A stretch of 64,000 bases of DNA from Begonia masoniana (GCA_022432975.1 CM039512.1:40727086-40791085); one strand, 5' to 3'. Positions 22,165 through 34,299 are shown, numbered from the stretch's first letter. Translations and numbers: made by a program. Notes: a model not told the origin generated them from the sequence alone.

Positions 22165-25100
22165 GCAAGTAGTAGTGTGGTTGAGAATGTTTGAGAGTCG
22201 CCCAGAAGGGCCTACACCATAATTGTTTGCTTGTTGTGAGTCGTGTGCATCGTTAGTTGGTCATGGTATGCAGGTTGTGAGTCGTAGGTACGTGTGTGAA
22301 GTGCTGTAGATGTGAAGTCATCGTTAGTTGGTCATGGTATGCAGGTTGGGAGTCGTAGGTACGTGTGTGAAGTGATGTGGATGTGAAGTCATCGTTAGTT
22401 GGTCATGGTATGCAGGTTGGGAGTCGTAGGTACGTGTGTGAAGTGATGGGATGTGAAGTCATCGTTAGTTGGTCATAGTATGCAGGTTTGGAATTGTAGG
22501 TACGTGCGTGAAGTGATGTGGATGTGAAGTCATCGTTAGTTGGTCATGGTATGCAGGTTGGGAGTCGTAGGTACGTGTGTGAAGTGATGTGGATGTGAAG
22601 TCATCGTTAGTTGGTCATAGTATGCAGGTTTGGAATTGTAGGTACGTGCGTGAAGTGATGTGGATGTGAAGTCATCGTTAGTTGGTCATAGTATGCAGGT
22701 TTGGAATTGTAGGTACGTGCGTGAAGTGATGTGGATGTGAAGTCATCGTTAGTTGGTCATGGTATGCAGGTTGGGAGTCGTAGGTACGTGTGTGAAGTGA
22801 TGTGGATGTGAAGTCATCGTTAGTTGGTCATAGTATGCAGGTTTGGAATTGTAGGTACGTGCGTGAAGTGATGTGGATGTGAAGTCATCGTTAGTTGGTC
22901 ATAGTATGCAGGTTTGGAATTGTAGGTACGTGCGTGAAGTGATGTGGATGTGAAGTCATCGTTAGTTGGTCATGGTATGCAGGTTGGGAGTCGTAGGTAC
23001 GTGTGTGAAGTGATGGGATGTGAAGTCATCGTTAGTTGGTCATGGTATGCAGGTTGGGAGTCGTAGGTACGTGTGTGAAGTGATGGGATGTGAAGTCATC
23101 GTTAGTTGGTCATGGTATGCAGGTTGGGAGTCGTAGGTACGTGTGTGAAGTGATGGGATGTGAAGTCATCGTTAGTTGGTCATGGTATGCAGGTTGGGAG
23201 TCGTAGGTACGTGTGTGAAGTGATGGGATGTGAAGTCATCGTTAGTTGGTCATGGTATGCAGGTTGGGAGTCGTAGGTACGTGTGTGAAGTGATGTGGAT
23301 GTGAAGTCATCGTTAGTTGGTCATGGTATGCAGGTTGGGAGTCGTAGGTACGTGTGTGAAGTGATGTGGATGTGAAGTCATCGTTAGTTGGTCATGGTAT
23401 GCAGGTTGGGAGTCGTAGGTACGTGTGTGAAGTGATGGGATGTGAAGTCATCGTTAGTTGGTCATGGTATGCAGGTTGGGAGTCGTAGGTACGTGTGTGA
23501 AGTGATGTGGATGTGAAGTCATCGTTAGTTGGTCATGGTATGCAGGTTGGGAGTCGTAGGTACGTGTGTGAAGTGATGTGGATGTGAAGTCATCGTTAGT
23601 TGGTCATGGTATGCAGGTTGGGAGTCGTAGGTACGTGTGTGAAGTGATGGGATGTGAAGTCATCGTTAGTTGGTCATGGTATGCAGGTTGGGAGTCGTAG
23701 GTACGTGTGTGAAGTGATGGGATGTGAAGTCATCGTTAGTTGGTCATGGTATGCAGGTTGGGAGTCGTAGGTACGTGTGTGAAGTGATGGGATGTGAAGT
23801 CATCGTTAGTTGGTCATAGTATGCAGGTTTGGAATTGTAGGTACGTGCGTGAAGTGATGTGGATGTGAAGTCATCGTTAGTTGGTCATGGTATGCAGGTT
23901 GGGAGTCGTAGGTACGTGTGTGAAGTGATGGGATGTGAAGTCATCGTTAGTTGGTCATGGTATGCAGGTTGGGAGTCGTAGGTACGTGTGTGAAGTGATG
24001 GGATGTGAAGTCATCGTTAGTTGGTCATGGTATGCAGGTTGGGAGTCGTAGGTACGTGTGTGAAGTGATGGGATGTGAAGTCATCGTTAGTTGGTCATAG
24101 TATGCAGGTTTGGAATTGTAGGTACGTGCGTGAAGTGATGTGGATGTGAAGTCATCGTTAGTTGGTCATAGTATGCAGGTTTGGAATTGTAGGTACGTGC
24201 GTGAAGTGATGTGGATGTGAAGTCATCGTTAGTTGGTCATGGTATGCAGGTGGGAGTCGTAGGTACGTGTGTGAAGTGATGGGATGTGAAGTCATCGTTA
24301 GTGGTCATGGTATGCAGGTGGGAGTCGTAGGTACGTGCGTGAAGTGATGTGGATGTGAAGTCATCGTTAGTTGGTCATAGTATGCAGGTTTGGAATTGTA
24401 GGTACGTGCGTGAAGTGATGTGGATGTGAAGTCATCGTAGTTGGTCATGGTATGCAGGTGGGAGTCGTAGGTACGTGTGTGAAGTGATGTGGATGTGAAG
24501 TCATCGTTAGTTGGTCATGGTATGCAGGTTGGGAGTCGTAGGTACGTGTGTGAAGTGATGTGGATGTGAAGTCATCGTTAGTGGTCATGGTATGCAGGTG
24601 GGAGTCGTAGGTACGTGTGTGAAGTGATGTGGATGTGAAGTCATCGTTAGTTGGTCATGGTATGCAGGTTGGGAGTCGTAGGTACGTGGTGAAGTGATGT
24701 GGATGTGAAGTCATCGTTAGTGGTCATGGTATGCAGGTGGGAGTCGTAGGTACGTGTGTGAAGTGATGGGATGTGAAGTCATCGTTAGTTGGTCATGGTA
24801 TGCAGGTTGGGAGTCGTAGGTACGTGGTGAAGTGATGTGGATGTGAAGTCATCGTTAGTTGGTCATGGTATGCAGGTGGGAGTCGTAGGTACGTGTGTGA
24901 AGTGATGTGGATGTGAAGTCATCGTTAGTTGGTCATAGTATGCAGGTTTGGAATTGTAGGTACGTGCGTGAAGTGATGTGGATGTGAAGTCATCGTTAGT
25001 TGGTATGGTATGCAGGTTGGGAGTCGTAGGTACGTGTGTGAAGTGATGTGGATGTGAAGTCATCGTTAGTTGGTCATGGTATGCAGGTTGGGAGTCGTAG

Positions 25101-27387
25101 GTACGTGTGTGAAGTGATGTGGATGTGAAGTCATCGTTAGTTGGTCATAGTATGCAGGTTTGGAATTGTAGGTACGTGCGTGAAGTGATGTGGATGTGAA
25201 GTCATCGTTAGTTGGTCATGGTATGCAGGTGGGAGTCGTAGGTACGTGGTGAAGTGATGTGGATGTGAAGTCATCGTTAGTTGGTCATGGTATGCAGGTT
25301 GTGAGTCGTAGGTACGTGCGTGAAGTGATGTAGATGTGAAGTCATCGTTAGTTGGTCATGGTATGCAGGTTGTGAGTCGTAGGTACGTGCGTGAAGTGAT
25401 GTGGATGTGAAGTCATCGTTAGTTGGTCATGGTATGCAGGTTGGGAGTCGTAGGTACGTGCGTGAAGTGATGTGGATGTGAAGTCATCGTTAGTGGTCAT
25501 GGTATGCAGGTTGGGAGTCGTAGGTACGTGTGTGAAGTGATGTGGATGTGAAGTCATCGTTAGTGGTCATGGTATGCAGGTTGTGAGTCGTAGGTACGTG
25601 TGTGAAGTGATGTGGATGTGAAGTCATCGTTAGTTGGTCATGGTATGCAGGTTGTGAGTCGTAGGTACGTGTGTGAAGTGATGGGATGTGAAGTCATCGT
25701 TAGTTGGTCATGGTATGCAGGTGGGAGTCGTAGGTACGTGTGTGAAGTGATGTGGATGTGAAGTCATCGTTAGTGGTCATGGTATGCAGGTGGGAGTCGT
25801 AGGTACGTGTGTGAAGTGATGTGGATGTGAAGTCATCGTTAGTTGGTCATGGTATGCAGGTTGGGAGTCGTAGGTACGTGCGTGAAGTGATGTGGATGTG
25901 AAGTCATCGTTAGTTGGTCATGGTATGCAGGTTGGGAGTCGTAGGTACGTGCGTGAAGTGATGTGGATGTGAAGTCATCGTTAGTTGGTCATGGTATGCA
26001 GGTTGGGAGTCGTAGGTACGTGTGTGAAGTGATGTGGATGTGAAGTCATCGTTAGTTGGTCATGGTATGCAGGTTGGGAGTCGTAGGTACGTGTGTGAAG
26101 TGATGTGGATGTGAAGTCATCGTTAGTTGGTCATGGTATGCAGGTTGGGAGTCGTAGGTACGTGTGTGAAGTGATGTGGATGTGAAGTCATCGTTAGTTG
26201 GTCATAGTATGCAGGTTTGGAATTGTAGGTACGTGCGTGAAGTGATGTGGATGTGAAGTCATCGTTAGTTGGTCATAGTATGCAGGTTTGGAATTGTAGG
26301 TACGTGCGTGAAGTGATGTGGATGTGAAGTCATCGTTAGTTGGTCATAGTATGCAGGTTTGGAATTGTAGGTACGTGCGTGAAGTGATGTGGATGTGAAG
26401 TCATCGTTAGTTGGTCATGGTATGCAGGTTGGGAGTCGTAGGTACGTGTGTGAAGTGATGTGGATGTGAAGTCATCGTTAGTTGGTCATGGTATGCAGGT
26501 TGTGAGTCGTAGGTACGTGCGTGAAGTGATGTAGATGTGAAGTCATCGTTAGTTGGTCATGGTATGCAGGTTGGGAGTCGTAGGTACGTGCGTGAAGTGA
26601 TGTGGATGTGAAGTCACGTTAGTGGTATGTTGTGAGTCTTGTGCAGGCAGTAGGTGAGTTGTACGTCAATTGTGAGTTTTGTGCACGTTATGGGTTGTAG
26701 GCACGTTTGTGATGTGATGCGTATGTGGAGTCGTTGTTAATTGATTATGATGCGTATGTAGAGTTGTAATTAGTTGATTATGGTCAGCATGCATCATGTT
26801 TTAAAAGCTACGCAAAATGTTTTGAGCATGTTTTCAAGCACGGAGGGAGACTAGTGGAGGTGAGGTACGATTCGGACAGACGACAGTGGGCTGGAGTGTG
26901 ACTGTGGGCCCCGCTTCCGGGACGAGCTGGAGCGGTAGCGACGTGCTGGTGGTAGTGCGGTGTATTGGCCGACTGCCCGGATGGTTGCACTTCAAGTCGA
27001 GATAGTGGCTGGAATGTGACTTATGGACCCCGTTCCTGGAGGAACCGGGACGACGGTGACGTGCCGGTAAACAGTGCGGTGTACGGACCGACTGCTCGGT
27101 GCAATTGCATTTCGAGTCGGGACAGGGGGGTTTTGGGTGTGACTTTTGGACCCCGTTCCTGGAGGAACCGGGACGGTGGTGACATGCCGGTAAACAGTGT
27201 GGTGTACGGACTGACTACCCGGTGCGGTTACATTCCAAACCTCGGTGAGATGCGATGAGGAGAGATGTTGACAACGTGTGTAGAGACCTGCATGTGTTAG
27301 GATTGCATAAACAGTTTTCATGCTCACGTTTATTTTTTAGCACTTTACTTGCTAAGCTTGGAGCTTACGGTGTGTTCTGTGGTGTAG
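22165..27387 (+). other. T6 3' LTR: candidate intron-like segment containing the satellite
   Basis: It starts at CCAG|GCAAGT (a GC-type donor) and ends at GTGGTGTAG|G, so the whole 71-bp array would lie in the intron. CCTACACCA (22211-22219) is complementary to TGGTGTAGG (27380-27388). A small exon (22111-22164) bounded on the left by TTGTTGCAG would precede it. Confidence 0.35.
22243..26616 (+). repeat. T6 3' LTR satellite array, 71-bp unit, about 62 copies
   Basis: Same monomer as the 5' array, with two interspersed types. Type A reads GGTCATGGTATGCAGGTTGG with GTACGTGTGTG. Type B reads GGTCATAGTATGCAGGTTTG with GTACGTGCGTG. A one-base-shorter form (GATGGGATG) occurs in runs. Type B was not seen in the 5' array. 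Single-base deletions cluster at about 24240-25800. Confidence 0.95.
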
Positions 27388-27910
27388 GTACTGCTGAGTT
27401 GGTGGGTGTGTACCAAGAGTCTGACTAGGAGTAGGTTACAGTTGGTGGCGTGCGACCAGGACCCCGGTTGATTACAGTGTTAGGGCGACTCGACCCAGGG
27501 GGAGCCGTAGCATGGTGTTGGAAGGGAGTAGGACTTTTTGTCTTTTGTGGGGGTATTTGTATTTGTTGTATATAGTCATAGTTAAGGGTAATATGTCGCC
27601 CTATACTGTGGACTTTCTTCACTTAGGGATGTTAGCATTTTAGTTCCTTCTTTACTGCTATTTGGAGATTTTGCATGCTGTATGTTGGATAGTTGATTAG
27701 GAGTATTCTGGATTGGTTGAGATTTATTCGTTTGCAGGTACTTAGCATTTTGGGGGCGCCATTTTCAGGTGTTACTCTGCCGAAATTTTTGGAGAGGACG
27801 CCGTGGTGCTTAATGGTTAGGATTAAGGGGGAATTAGTAAGTTGTTTAGCTCAGAGTAGTCCCTGTAGCAAACCGAGAATCCGGGTGGATTTTCGGGGCA
27901 TTACAGTCGT

Positions 27911-27970
27911 GACCTTGGAGGATAGGATGAATCAATACAAAAATCGTGGATGTAAAAATCTGAGTGATTA
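27911..27970 (+). mobile_element. T5: non-coding interior, piece 2
   Basis: Sixty bases between T6 and T7. It ends with GATTA (27966-27970), the left target duplication of T7. Confidence 0.7.
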
Positions 27971-28132
27971 TGTAACACCCGACAACTTCGGTCAGGTGAT
28001 TTTCTCAATAGAATTAATTGTCACCTGTTTATTTTTTTTAACCTTTTGATTTAATGTCTTAATGCCAAGTTTTTATGTATTTTGTCTTAAACTTGTGCGG
28101 TGGCAGATTGGTAATAAAGTGGGATTTTGGCT

Positions 28133-28143
28133 TATATAAATAG
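28133..28143 (+). promoter_or_regulatory. T7 5' LTR TATA box
   Basis: TATATAAATAG, in an ideal plant TATA context, about 160 bp into the LTR. It is followed by a C/T-rich leader and the donor-like GAG|GTAAGG near 28295. Transcription from here would run through both minisatellites. Confidence 0.65.
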
Positions 28144-28468
28144 AATAAGGAAATCCTTAAACCTCTCAACAAACCTCACTGTAGCCGTCACACTTTCCTC
28201 TTCGATTTCTCCACTCTCAAGAGCTCTCTCTCAGCCGGCGACTTCTCCACCAGCGAGCGATTTCTCCTGTATCCACTCCGATAACCCACATTCGAGGTAA
28301 GGTTCTGACAATGTAGTTGTCGGAAAAGTTATTTAGAGCTCTGCTTTTAGCTAGAAACCCGCAGTCCGGATTTTGTTATGACAGAGTAAAATAGGAACAT
28401 TGTTAAGCTGAGTTTGGTAATAGCATTGCCGATTTGAATCTGAACTTTTGACAACCGACTGTAAATAA

Positions 28469-30459
28469 CTGGTGGAGGCCGAGTTGATGATGTGTATGGC
28501 TCGCGAATTCTCCCACTGGTGGAGGCCGAGTTGATGATGTGTATGGCTCGCGAATTCTCCCACTGGTGGAGGCCGAGTTGATGATGTGTATGGCTCGCGA
28601 ATTCTCCCACTGGTGGAGGCCGAGTTGATGATGTGTATGGCTCGCGAATTCTCCCACTGGTGGAGGCCGAGTTGATGATGTGTATGGCTCGCGAATTCTC
28701 CCACTGGTGGAGGCCGAGTTGATGATGTGTATGGCTCGCGAATTCTCCCACTGGTGGAGGCCGAGTTGATGATGTGTATGGCTCGCGAATTCTCCCACTG
28801 GTGGAGGCCGAGTTGATGATGTGTATGGCTCGCGAATTCTCCCACTGGTGGAGGCCGAGTTGATGATGTGTATGGCTCGCGAATTCTCCCACTGGTGGAG
28901 GCCGAGTTGATGATGTGTATGGCTCGCGAATTCTCCCACTGGTGGAGGCCGAGTTGATGATGTGTATGGCTCGCGAATTCTCCCACTGGTGGAGGCCGAG
29001 TTGATGATGTGTATGGCTCGCGAATTCTCCCACTGGTGGAGGCCGAGTTGATGATGTGTATGGCTCGCGAATTCTCCCACTGGTGGAGGCCGAGTTGATG
29101 ATGTGTATGGCTCGCGAATTCTCCCACTGGTGGAGGCCGAGTTGATGATGTGTATGGCTCGCGAATTCTCCCACTGGTGGAGGCCGAGTTGATGATGTGT
29201 ATGGCTCGCGAATTCTCCCACTGGTGGAGGCCGAGTTGATGATGTGTATGGCTCGCGAATTCTCCCACTGGTGGAGGCCGAGTTGATGATGTGTATGGCT
29301 CGCGAATTCTCCCACTGGTGGAGGCCGAGTTGATGATGTGTATGGCTCGCGAATTCTCCCACTGGTGGAGGCCGAGTTGATGATGTGTATGGCTCGCGAA
29401 TTCTCCCACTGGTGGAGGCCGAGTTGATGATGTGTATGGCTCGCGAATTCTCCCACTGGTGGAGGCCGAGTTGATGATGTGTATGGCTCGCGAATTCTCC
29501 CACTGGTGGAGGCCGAGTTGATGATGTGTATGGCTCGCGAATTCTCCCACTGGTGGAGGCCGAGTTGATGATGTGTATGGCTCGCGAATTCTCCCACTGG
29601 TGGAGGCCGAGTTGATGATGTGTATGGCTCGCGAATTCTCCCACTGGTGGAGGCCGAGTTGATGATGTGTATGGCTCGCGAATTCTCCCACTGGTGGAGG
29701 CCGAGTTGATGATGTGTATGGCTCGCGAATTCTCCCACTGGTGGAGGCCGAGTTGATGATGTGTATGGCTCGCGAATTCTCCCACTGGTGGAGGCCGAGT
29801 TGATGATGTGTATGGCTCGCGAATTCTCCCACTGGTGGAGGCCGAGTTGATGATGTGTATGGCTCGCGAATTCTCCCACTGGTGGAGGCCGAGTTGATGA
29901 TGTGTATGGCTCGCGAATTCTCCCACTGGTGGAGGCCGAGTTGATGATGTGTATGGCTCGCGAATTCTCCCACTGGTGGAGGCCGAGTTGATGATGTGTA
30001 TGGCTCGCGAATTCTCCCACTGGTGGAGGCCGAGTTGATGATGTGTATGGCTCGCGAATTCTCCCACTGGTGGAGGCCGAGTTGATGATGTGTATGGCTC
30101 GCGAATTCTCCCACTGGTGGAGGCCGAGTTGATGATGTGTATGGCTCGCGAATTCTCCCACTGGTGGAGGCCGAGTTGATGATGTGTATGGCTCGCGAAT
30201 TCTCCCACTGGTGGAGGCCGAGTTGATGATGTGTATGGCTCGCGAATTCTCCCACTGGTGGAGGCCGAGTTGATGATGTGTATGGCTCGCGAATTCTCCC
30301 ACTGGTGGAGGCCGAGTTGATGATGTGTATGGCTCGCGAATTCTCCCACTGGTGGAGGCCGAGTTGATGATGTGTATGGCTCGCGAATTCTCCCACTGGT
30401 GGAGGCCTAGTTGATGATGTGTATGGCTCGCGAATTCTCCCACTGGTGGAGGCCGAGTT
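28469..30459 (+). repeat. T7 5' LTR minisatellite, 47-bp unit, 42.4 copies
   Basis: Exact 47-bp period (28469, 28516 ... 30443). The unit contains CTGGTGGAGGCCGAG, TTGATGATGTGTATGG and CTCGCGAATTCTCCCA. Copies look identical except one change (GGCCTAG) near 30408. Because 47 is not a multiple of three and no frame has a stop, three reading frames of about 650-710 codons run through it on the minus strand. They are repeat artefacts. Confidence 0.97.
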
Positions 30460-30812
30460 AGTCGTTACTATGATTGCCGCGATAGGCAAATGACTATGTA
30501 CCCCTGTCTTTCTCCCTCGTCTCCTGCCTTAATACATGATATGTAAATAATGAAAATGAGCATGAATGAAGAAAGATTTACGGACTTATGTTATTAATTT
30601 GTACACTCATGTATGTCTGCCAGCATGCATCCTTACTAAACATTAGGCTTATAGTTAAACCTTATGGTGTAGGTGAAGAAAGTTCAGGTGAGGATGCTAT
30701 GTTCAAAGAGAATGTATAAAGCTGGTTGCTGGAGGATGCTCAGAATGACAGTGCAGGACTGGAGAGGCGATTATGACCCTGGTTATGCTCATAGTATGTC
30801 GGTGGTTTATGT

Positions 30813-33735
30813 CATCGGCAGAAGTAGAGTATTACGTCATCGGCAGAAGTAGAGTATTACGTCATCGGCAGAAGTAGAGTGTTATGCCATCGGCAGAAGT
30901 AGAGTATTTTGTCATCGGCAGAAGTAGAGTATTACGTCATCGGCAGAAGTAGAGTATTACGTCATCGGCAGAAGTAGAGTATTACGTCATCGGCAGAAGT
31001 AGAGTATTACGTCATCGGCAGAAGTAGAGTATTACGTCATCGGCAGAAGTAGAGTGTTATGCCATCGGCAGAAGTAGAGTGTTATGCCATCGGCAGAAGT
31101 AGAGTATTACGTCATCGGCAGAAGTAGAGTATTTTGTCATCGGCAGAAGTAGAGTATTACGTCATCGGCAGAAGTAGAGTATTTTGTCATCGGCAGAAGT
31201 AGAGTATTACGTCATCGGCAGAAGTAGAGTGTTATGCCATCGGCAGAAGTAGAGTGTTATGCCATCGGCAGAAGTAGAGTATTACGTCATCGGCAGAAGT
31301 AGAGTATTACGTCATCGGCAGAAGTAGAGTATTACGTCATCGGCAGAAGTAGAGTATTACGTCATCGGCAGAAGTAGAGTGTTATGCCATCGGCAGAAGT
31401 AGAGTGTTATGCCATCGGCAGAAGTAGAGTATTTTGTCATCGGCAGTTGTAGGTATTTATGTCATCGGCAGAAGTAGAGTGTTATGCCATCGGCAGAAGT
31501 AGAGTGTTATGCCATCGGCAGAAGTAGAGTGTTATGCCATCGGCAGAAGTAGAGTGTTATGCCATCGGCAGAAGTAGAGTATTTTGTCATCGGCAGTTGT
31601 AGGTATTTATGTCATCGGCAGAAGTAGAGTGTTATGCCATCGGCAGAAGTAGAGTGTTATGCCATCGGCAGAAGTAGAGTATTACGTCATCGGCAGAAGT
31701 AGAGTGTTATGCCATCGGCAGAAGTAGAGTATTTTGTCATCGACAGATGTAGGTATTTATGTCATCGGCAGAAGTAGAGTGTTATGCCATCGGCAGAAGT
31801 AGAGTGTTATGCCATCGGCAGAAGTAGAGTGTTATGCCATCGGCAGAAGTAGAGTATTACGTCATCGGCAGAAGTAGAGTATTTTGTCATCGGCAGAAGT
31901 AGAGTGTTATGCCATCGGCAGAAGTAGAGTATTACGTCATCGGCAGAAGTAGAGTATTACGTCATCGGCAGAAGTAGAGTATTTTGTCATCGGCAGTTGT
32001 AGGTATTTATGTCATCGGCAGAAGTAGAGTGTTATGCCATCGGCAGAAGTAGAGTGTTATGCCATCGGCAGAAGTAGAGTGTTATGCCATCGGCAGAAGT
32101 AGAGTGTTATGCCATCGGCAGAAGTAGAGTATTACGTCATCGGCAGAAGTAGAGTGTTATGCCATCGGCAGAAGTAGAGTGTTATGCCATCGGCAGAAGT
32201 AGAGTATTACGTCATCGGCAGAAGTAGAGTGTTATGCCATCGGCAGAAGTAGAGTATTACGTCATCGGCAGAAGTAGAGTATTACGTCATCGGCAGAAGT
32301 AGAGTATTACGTCATCGGCAGAAGTAGAGTATTACGTCATCGGCAGAAGTAGAGTATTACGTCATCGGCAGAAGTAGAGTGTTATGCCATCGGCAGAAGT
32401 AGAGTATTTTGTCATCGGCAGTTGTAGGTATTTATGTCATCGGCAGAAGTAGAGTATTACGTCATCGGCAGAAGTAGAGTATTACGTCATCGGCAGAAGT
32501 AGAGTGTTATGCCATCGGCAGAAGTAGAGTGTTATGCCATCGGCAGAAGTAGAGTATTACGTCATCGGCAGAAGTAGAGTATTTTGTCATCGGCAGAAGT
32601 AGAGTATTACGTCATCGGCAGAAGTAGAGTATTACGTCATCGGCAGAAGTAGAGTATTACGTCATCGGCAGAAGTAGAGTGTTATGCCATCGGCAGAAGT
32701 AGAGTATTACGTCATCGGCAGAAGTAGAGTATTACGTCATCGGCAGAAGTAGAGTATTTTGTCATCGGCAGTTGTAGGTATTTATGTCATCGGCAGAAGT
32801 AGAGTATTTTGTCATCGGCAGAAGTAGAGTGTTATGCCATCGGCAGAAGTAGAGTATTTTGTCATCGGCAGTTGTAGGTATTTATGTCATCGGCAGAAGT
32901 AGAGTATTTTGTCATCGGCAGTTGTAGGTATTTATGTCATCGGCAGAAGTAGAGTATTACGTCATCGGCAGAAGTAGAGTATTACGTCATCGGCAGAAGT
33001 AGAGTGTTATGCCATCGGCAGAAGTAGAGTATTTTGTCATCGACAGATGTAGGTATTTATGTCATCGGCAGTGTAGAGTATTACGTCATCGGCAGAAGTA
33101 GAGTGTTATGCCATCGGCAGAAGTAGAGTATTACGTCATCGGCAGAAGTAGAGTATTACGTCATCGGCAGAAGTAGAGTGTTATGCCATCGGCAGAAGTA
33201 GAGTATTTTGTCATCGACAGATGTAGGTATTTATGTCATCGGCAGTTGTAGGTATTTATGTCATCGGCAGAAGTAGAGTATTTTGTCATCGGCAGTGTAG
33301 AGTATTACGTCATCGGCAGAAGTAGAGTGTTATGCCATCGGCAGAAGTAGAGTGTTATGCCATCGGCAGAAGTAGAGTATTACGTCATCGGCAGAAGTAG
33401 AGTGTTATGCCATCGGCAGAAGTAGAGTATTACGTCATCGGCAGAAGTAGAGTATTACGTCATCGGCAGAAGTAGAGTGTTATGCCATCGGCAGAAGTAG
33501 AGTATTTTGTCATCGACAGATGTAGGTATTTATGTCATCGGCAGTTGTAGGTATTTATGTCATCGGCAGAAGTAGAGTATTTTGTCATCGGCAGTGTAGA
33601 GTATTACGTCATCGGCAGAAGTAGAGTGTTATGCCATCGGCAGAAGTAGAGTGTTATGCCATCGGCAGAAGTAGAGTATTACGTCATCGGCAGAAGTAGA
33701 GTGTTATGCCATCGGCAGAAGTAGAGTATTACGTC
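30813..33735 (+). repeat. T7 5' LTR minisatellite, 25-bp unit, about 117 copies
   Basis: The core is CATCGGCAGAAGTAGAGT plus a variable tail (ATTACGT, GTTATGC or ATTTTGT). Less common monomers have CAGTTGTAGGTATTTATGT or CGACAGATGTAGG. Monomer types are ordered, with a block of 12 monomers repeated at about 299 bp near 33212 and 33511. Confidence 0.96.
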
Positions 33736-34138
33736 GTTAAAGCTACGGAAGATGTCTTCTTGATCGTTGTTCATTAATGGACACGTGATCTGCACATGTT
33801 CACGGTAGATGTATTAGGAAGTTGTCGTTAGTGCCGGATGGGGTGTTTTCTATCGGTAGATGAAGCCTGTTTTTCATCGGCAGATGTTGTGTCTGTGACT
33901 ATCGGCAAATGCCGCTTAAAAGAGGTGTAGAAAAGATGTGTTGCGTGGCTGGCACGTGACCATCGGTCGATGTGAGCCTAGGACTCCATCGGCAGATGCA
34001 TTAAGATGTGTTTCCAAATAAAAATAATAATATAAAAGTAAACGCACCGTTAATGAATAAGATGCATGAAGCATGAACCGAATGATTAGGAGATTAAGAA
34101 TGGTGATCACGTGACGGCTCCTGGCCGGGGTCGTTACA

Positions 34139-34299
34139 ATTATGGTATCAGAGCCAAACAAGGTTCTAAAACCGATTCTGCAGACTGCCTCCCAGCACTG
34201 ACTGTCACATGAGCACACCTCAGCAACTGTAAGTATTTATGAATTCATATATGTCATTAAGTTAAGATATACCTGTAACGATTTGTCAGGAATCCCAAA
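34139..34299 (+). promoter_or_regulatory. T7 primer site and leader with candidate mini-intron
   Basis: TGGTATCAGAGC is at 34143-34154, four bases from the LTR. A 61-nt intron-like segment (34229-34289) runs from GCAACT|GTAAGTATT to ATTTGTCAG|GAATCC, 10 nt before the gag ATG. The A before the primer site creates an ATG that opens a 17-codon frame. Confidence 0.8.

Larger units (their letters stand above)
15133..27905 (+). mobile_element. T6: large-LTR element with 252-bp interior
   Basis: This is a complete insertion of 12,773 bp. The 5-bp duplication GTCGT lies at 15128-15132 and 27906-27910. LTR 15133-20795, interior 20796-21047, LTR 21048-27905. Both LTRs start TGTAATACCCCGT, and they end GCGTTACA and GCATTACA. 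The interior keeps the primer site, the mini-intron, a 13-codon gag start and a polypurine tract but no protein domain. It resembles LARD-type non-autonomous elements, but here nearly all of the length is LTR. Movement would need enzymes in trans. Confidence 0.93.
21048..27905 (+). mobile_element. T6: 3' LTR (6858 bp)
   Basis: It keeps the segment before the array that the 5' LTR has lost (22129-22240), with CCAGGCAAGT and CCTACACCATAA. It holds about 62 copies of the 71-bp repeat, then TTGCTAAGC and GGTGTAGG (27381-27388), then the TAGCATTTTGGGGGCGCC block and the GGGGCATTACA end. Confidence 0.92.
27971..34138 (+). mobile_element. T7: 5' LTR, expanded (6168 bp)
   Basis: It starts TGTAACACCCGACAACTTCG and ends GGGTCGTTACA. 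It contains a 47-bp array (28469-30459) and a 25-bp array (30813-33735). Relative to the 3' LTR it lacks about 520 bp before the first array (joined at AACTG), about 380 bp before the second, and about 60 bp after it. The acceptor-like GGTGTAGG (30666-30673) remains, but the donor-like AGGTAAGT was lost. Confidence 0.95.

Noticed and set aside
28347..30489. Three overlapping minus-strand frames of about 650-710 codons with a repeated 47-residue pattern
   Set aside because: They are one 47-bp repeat read in three frames. The same peptide pattern appears in each frame, and there is no start context or non-repetitive domain.
30813..33735. Regular short repeats resembling a CRISPR array
   Set aside because: Monomers are head-to-tail with no unique spacers, inside a plant LTR and without cas genes.
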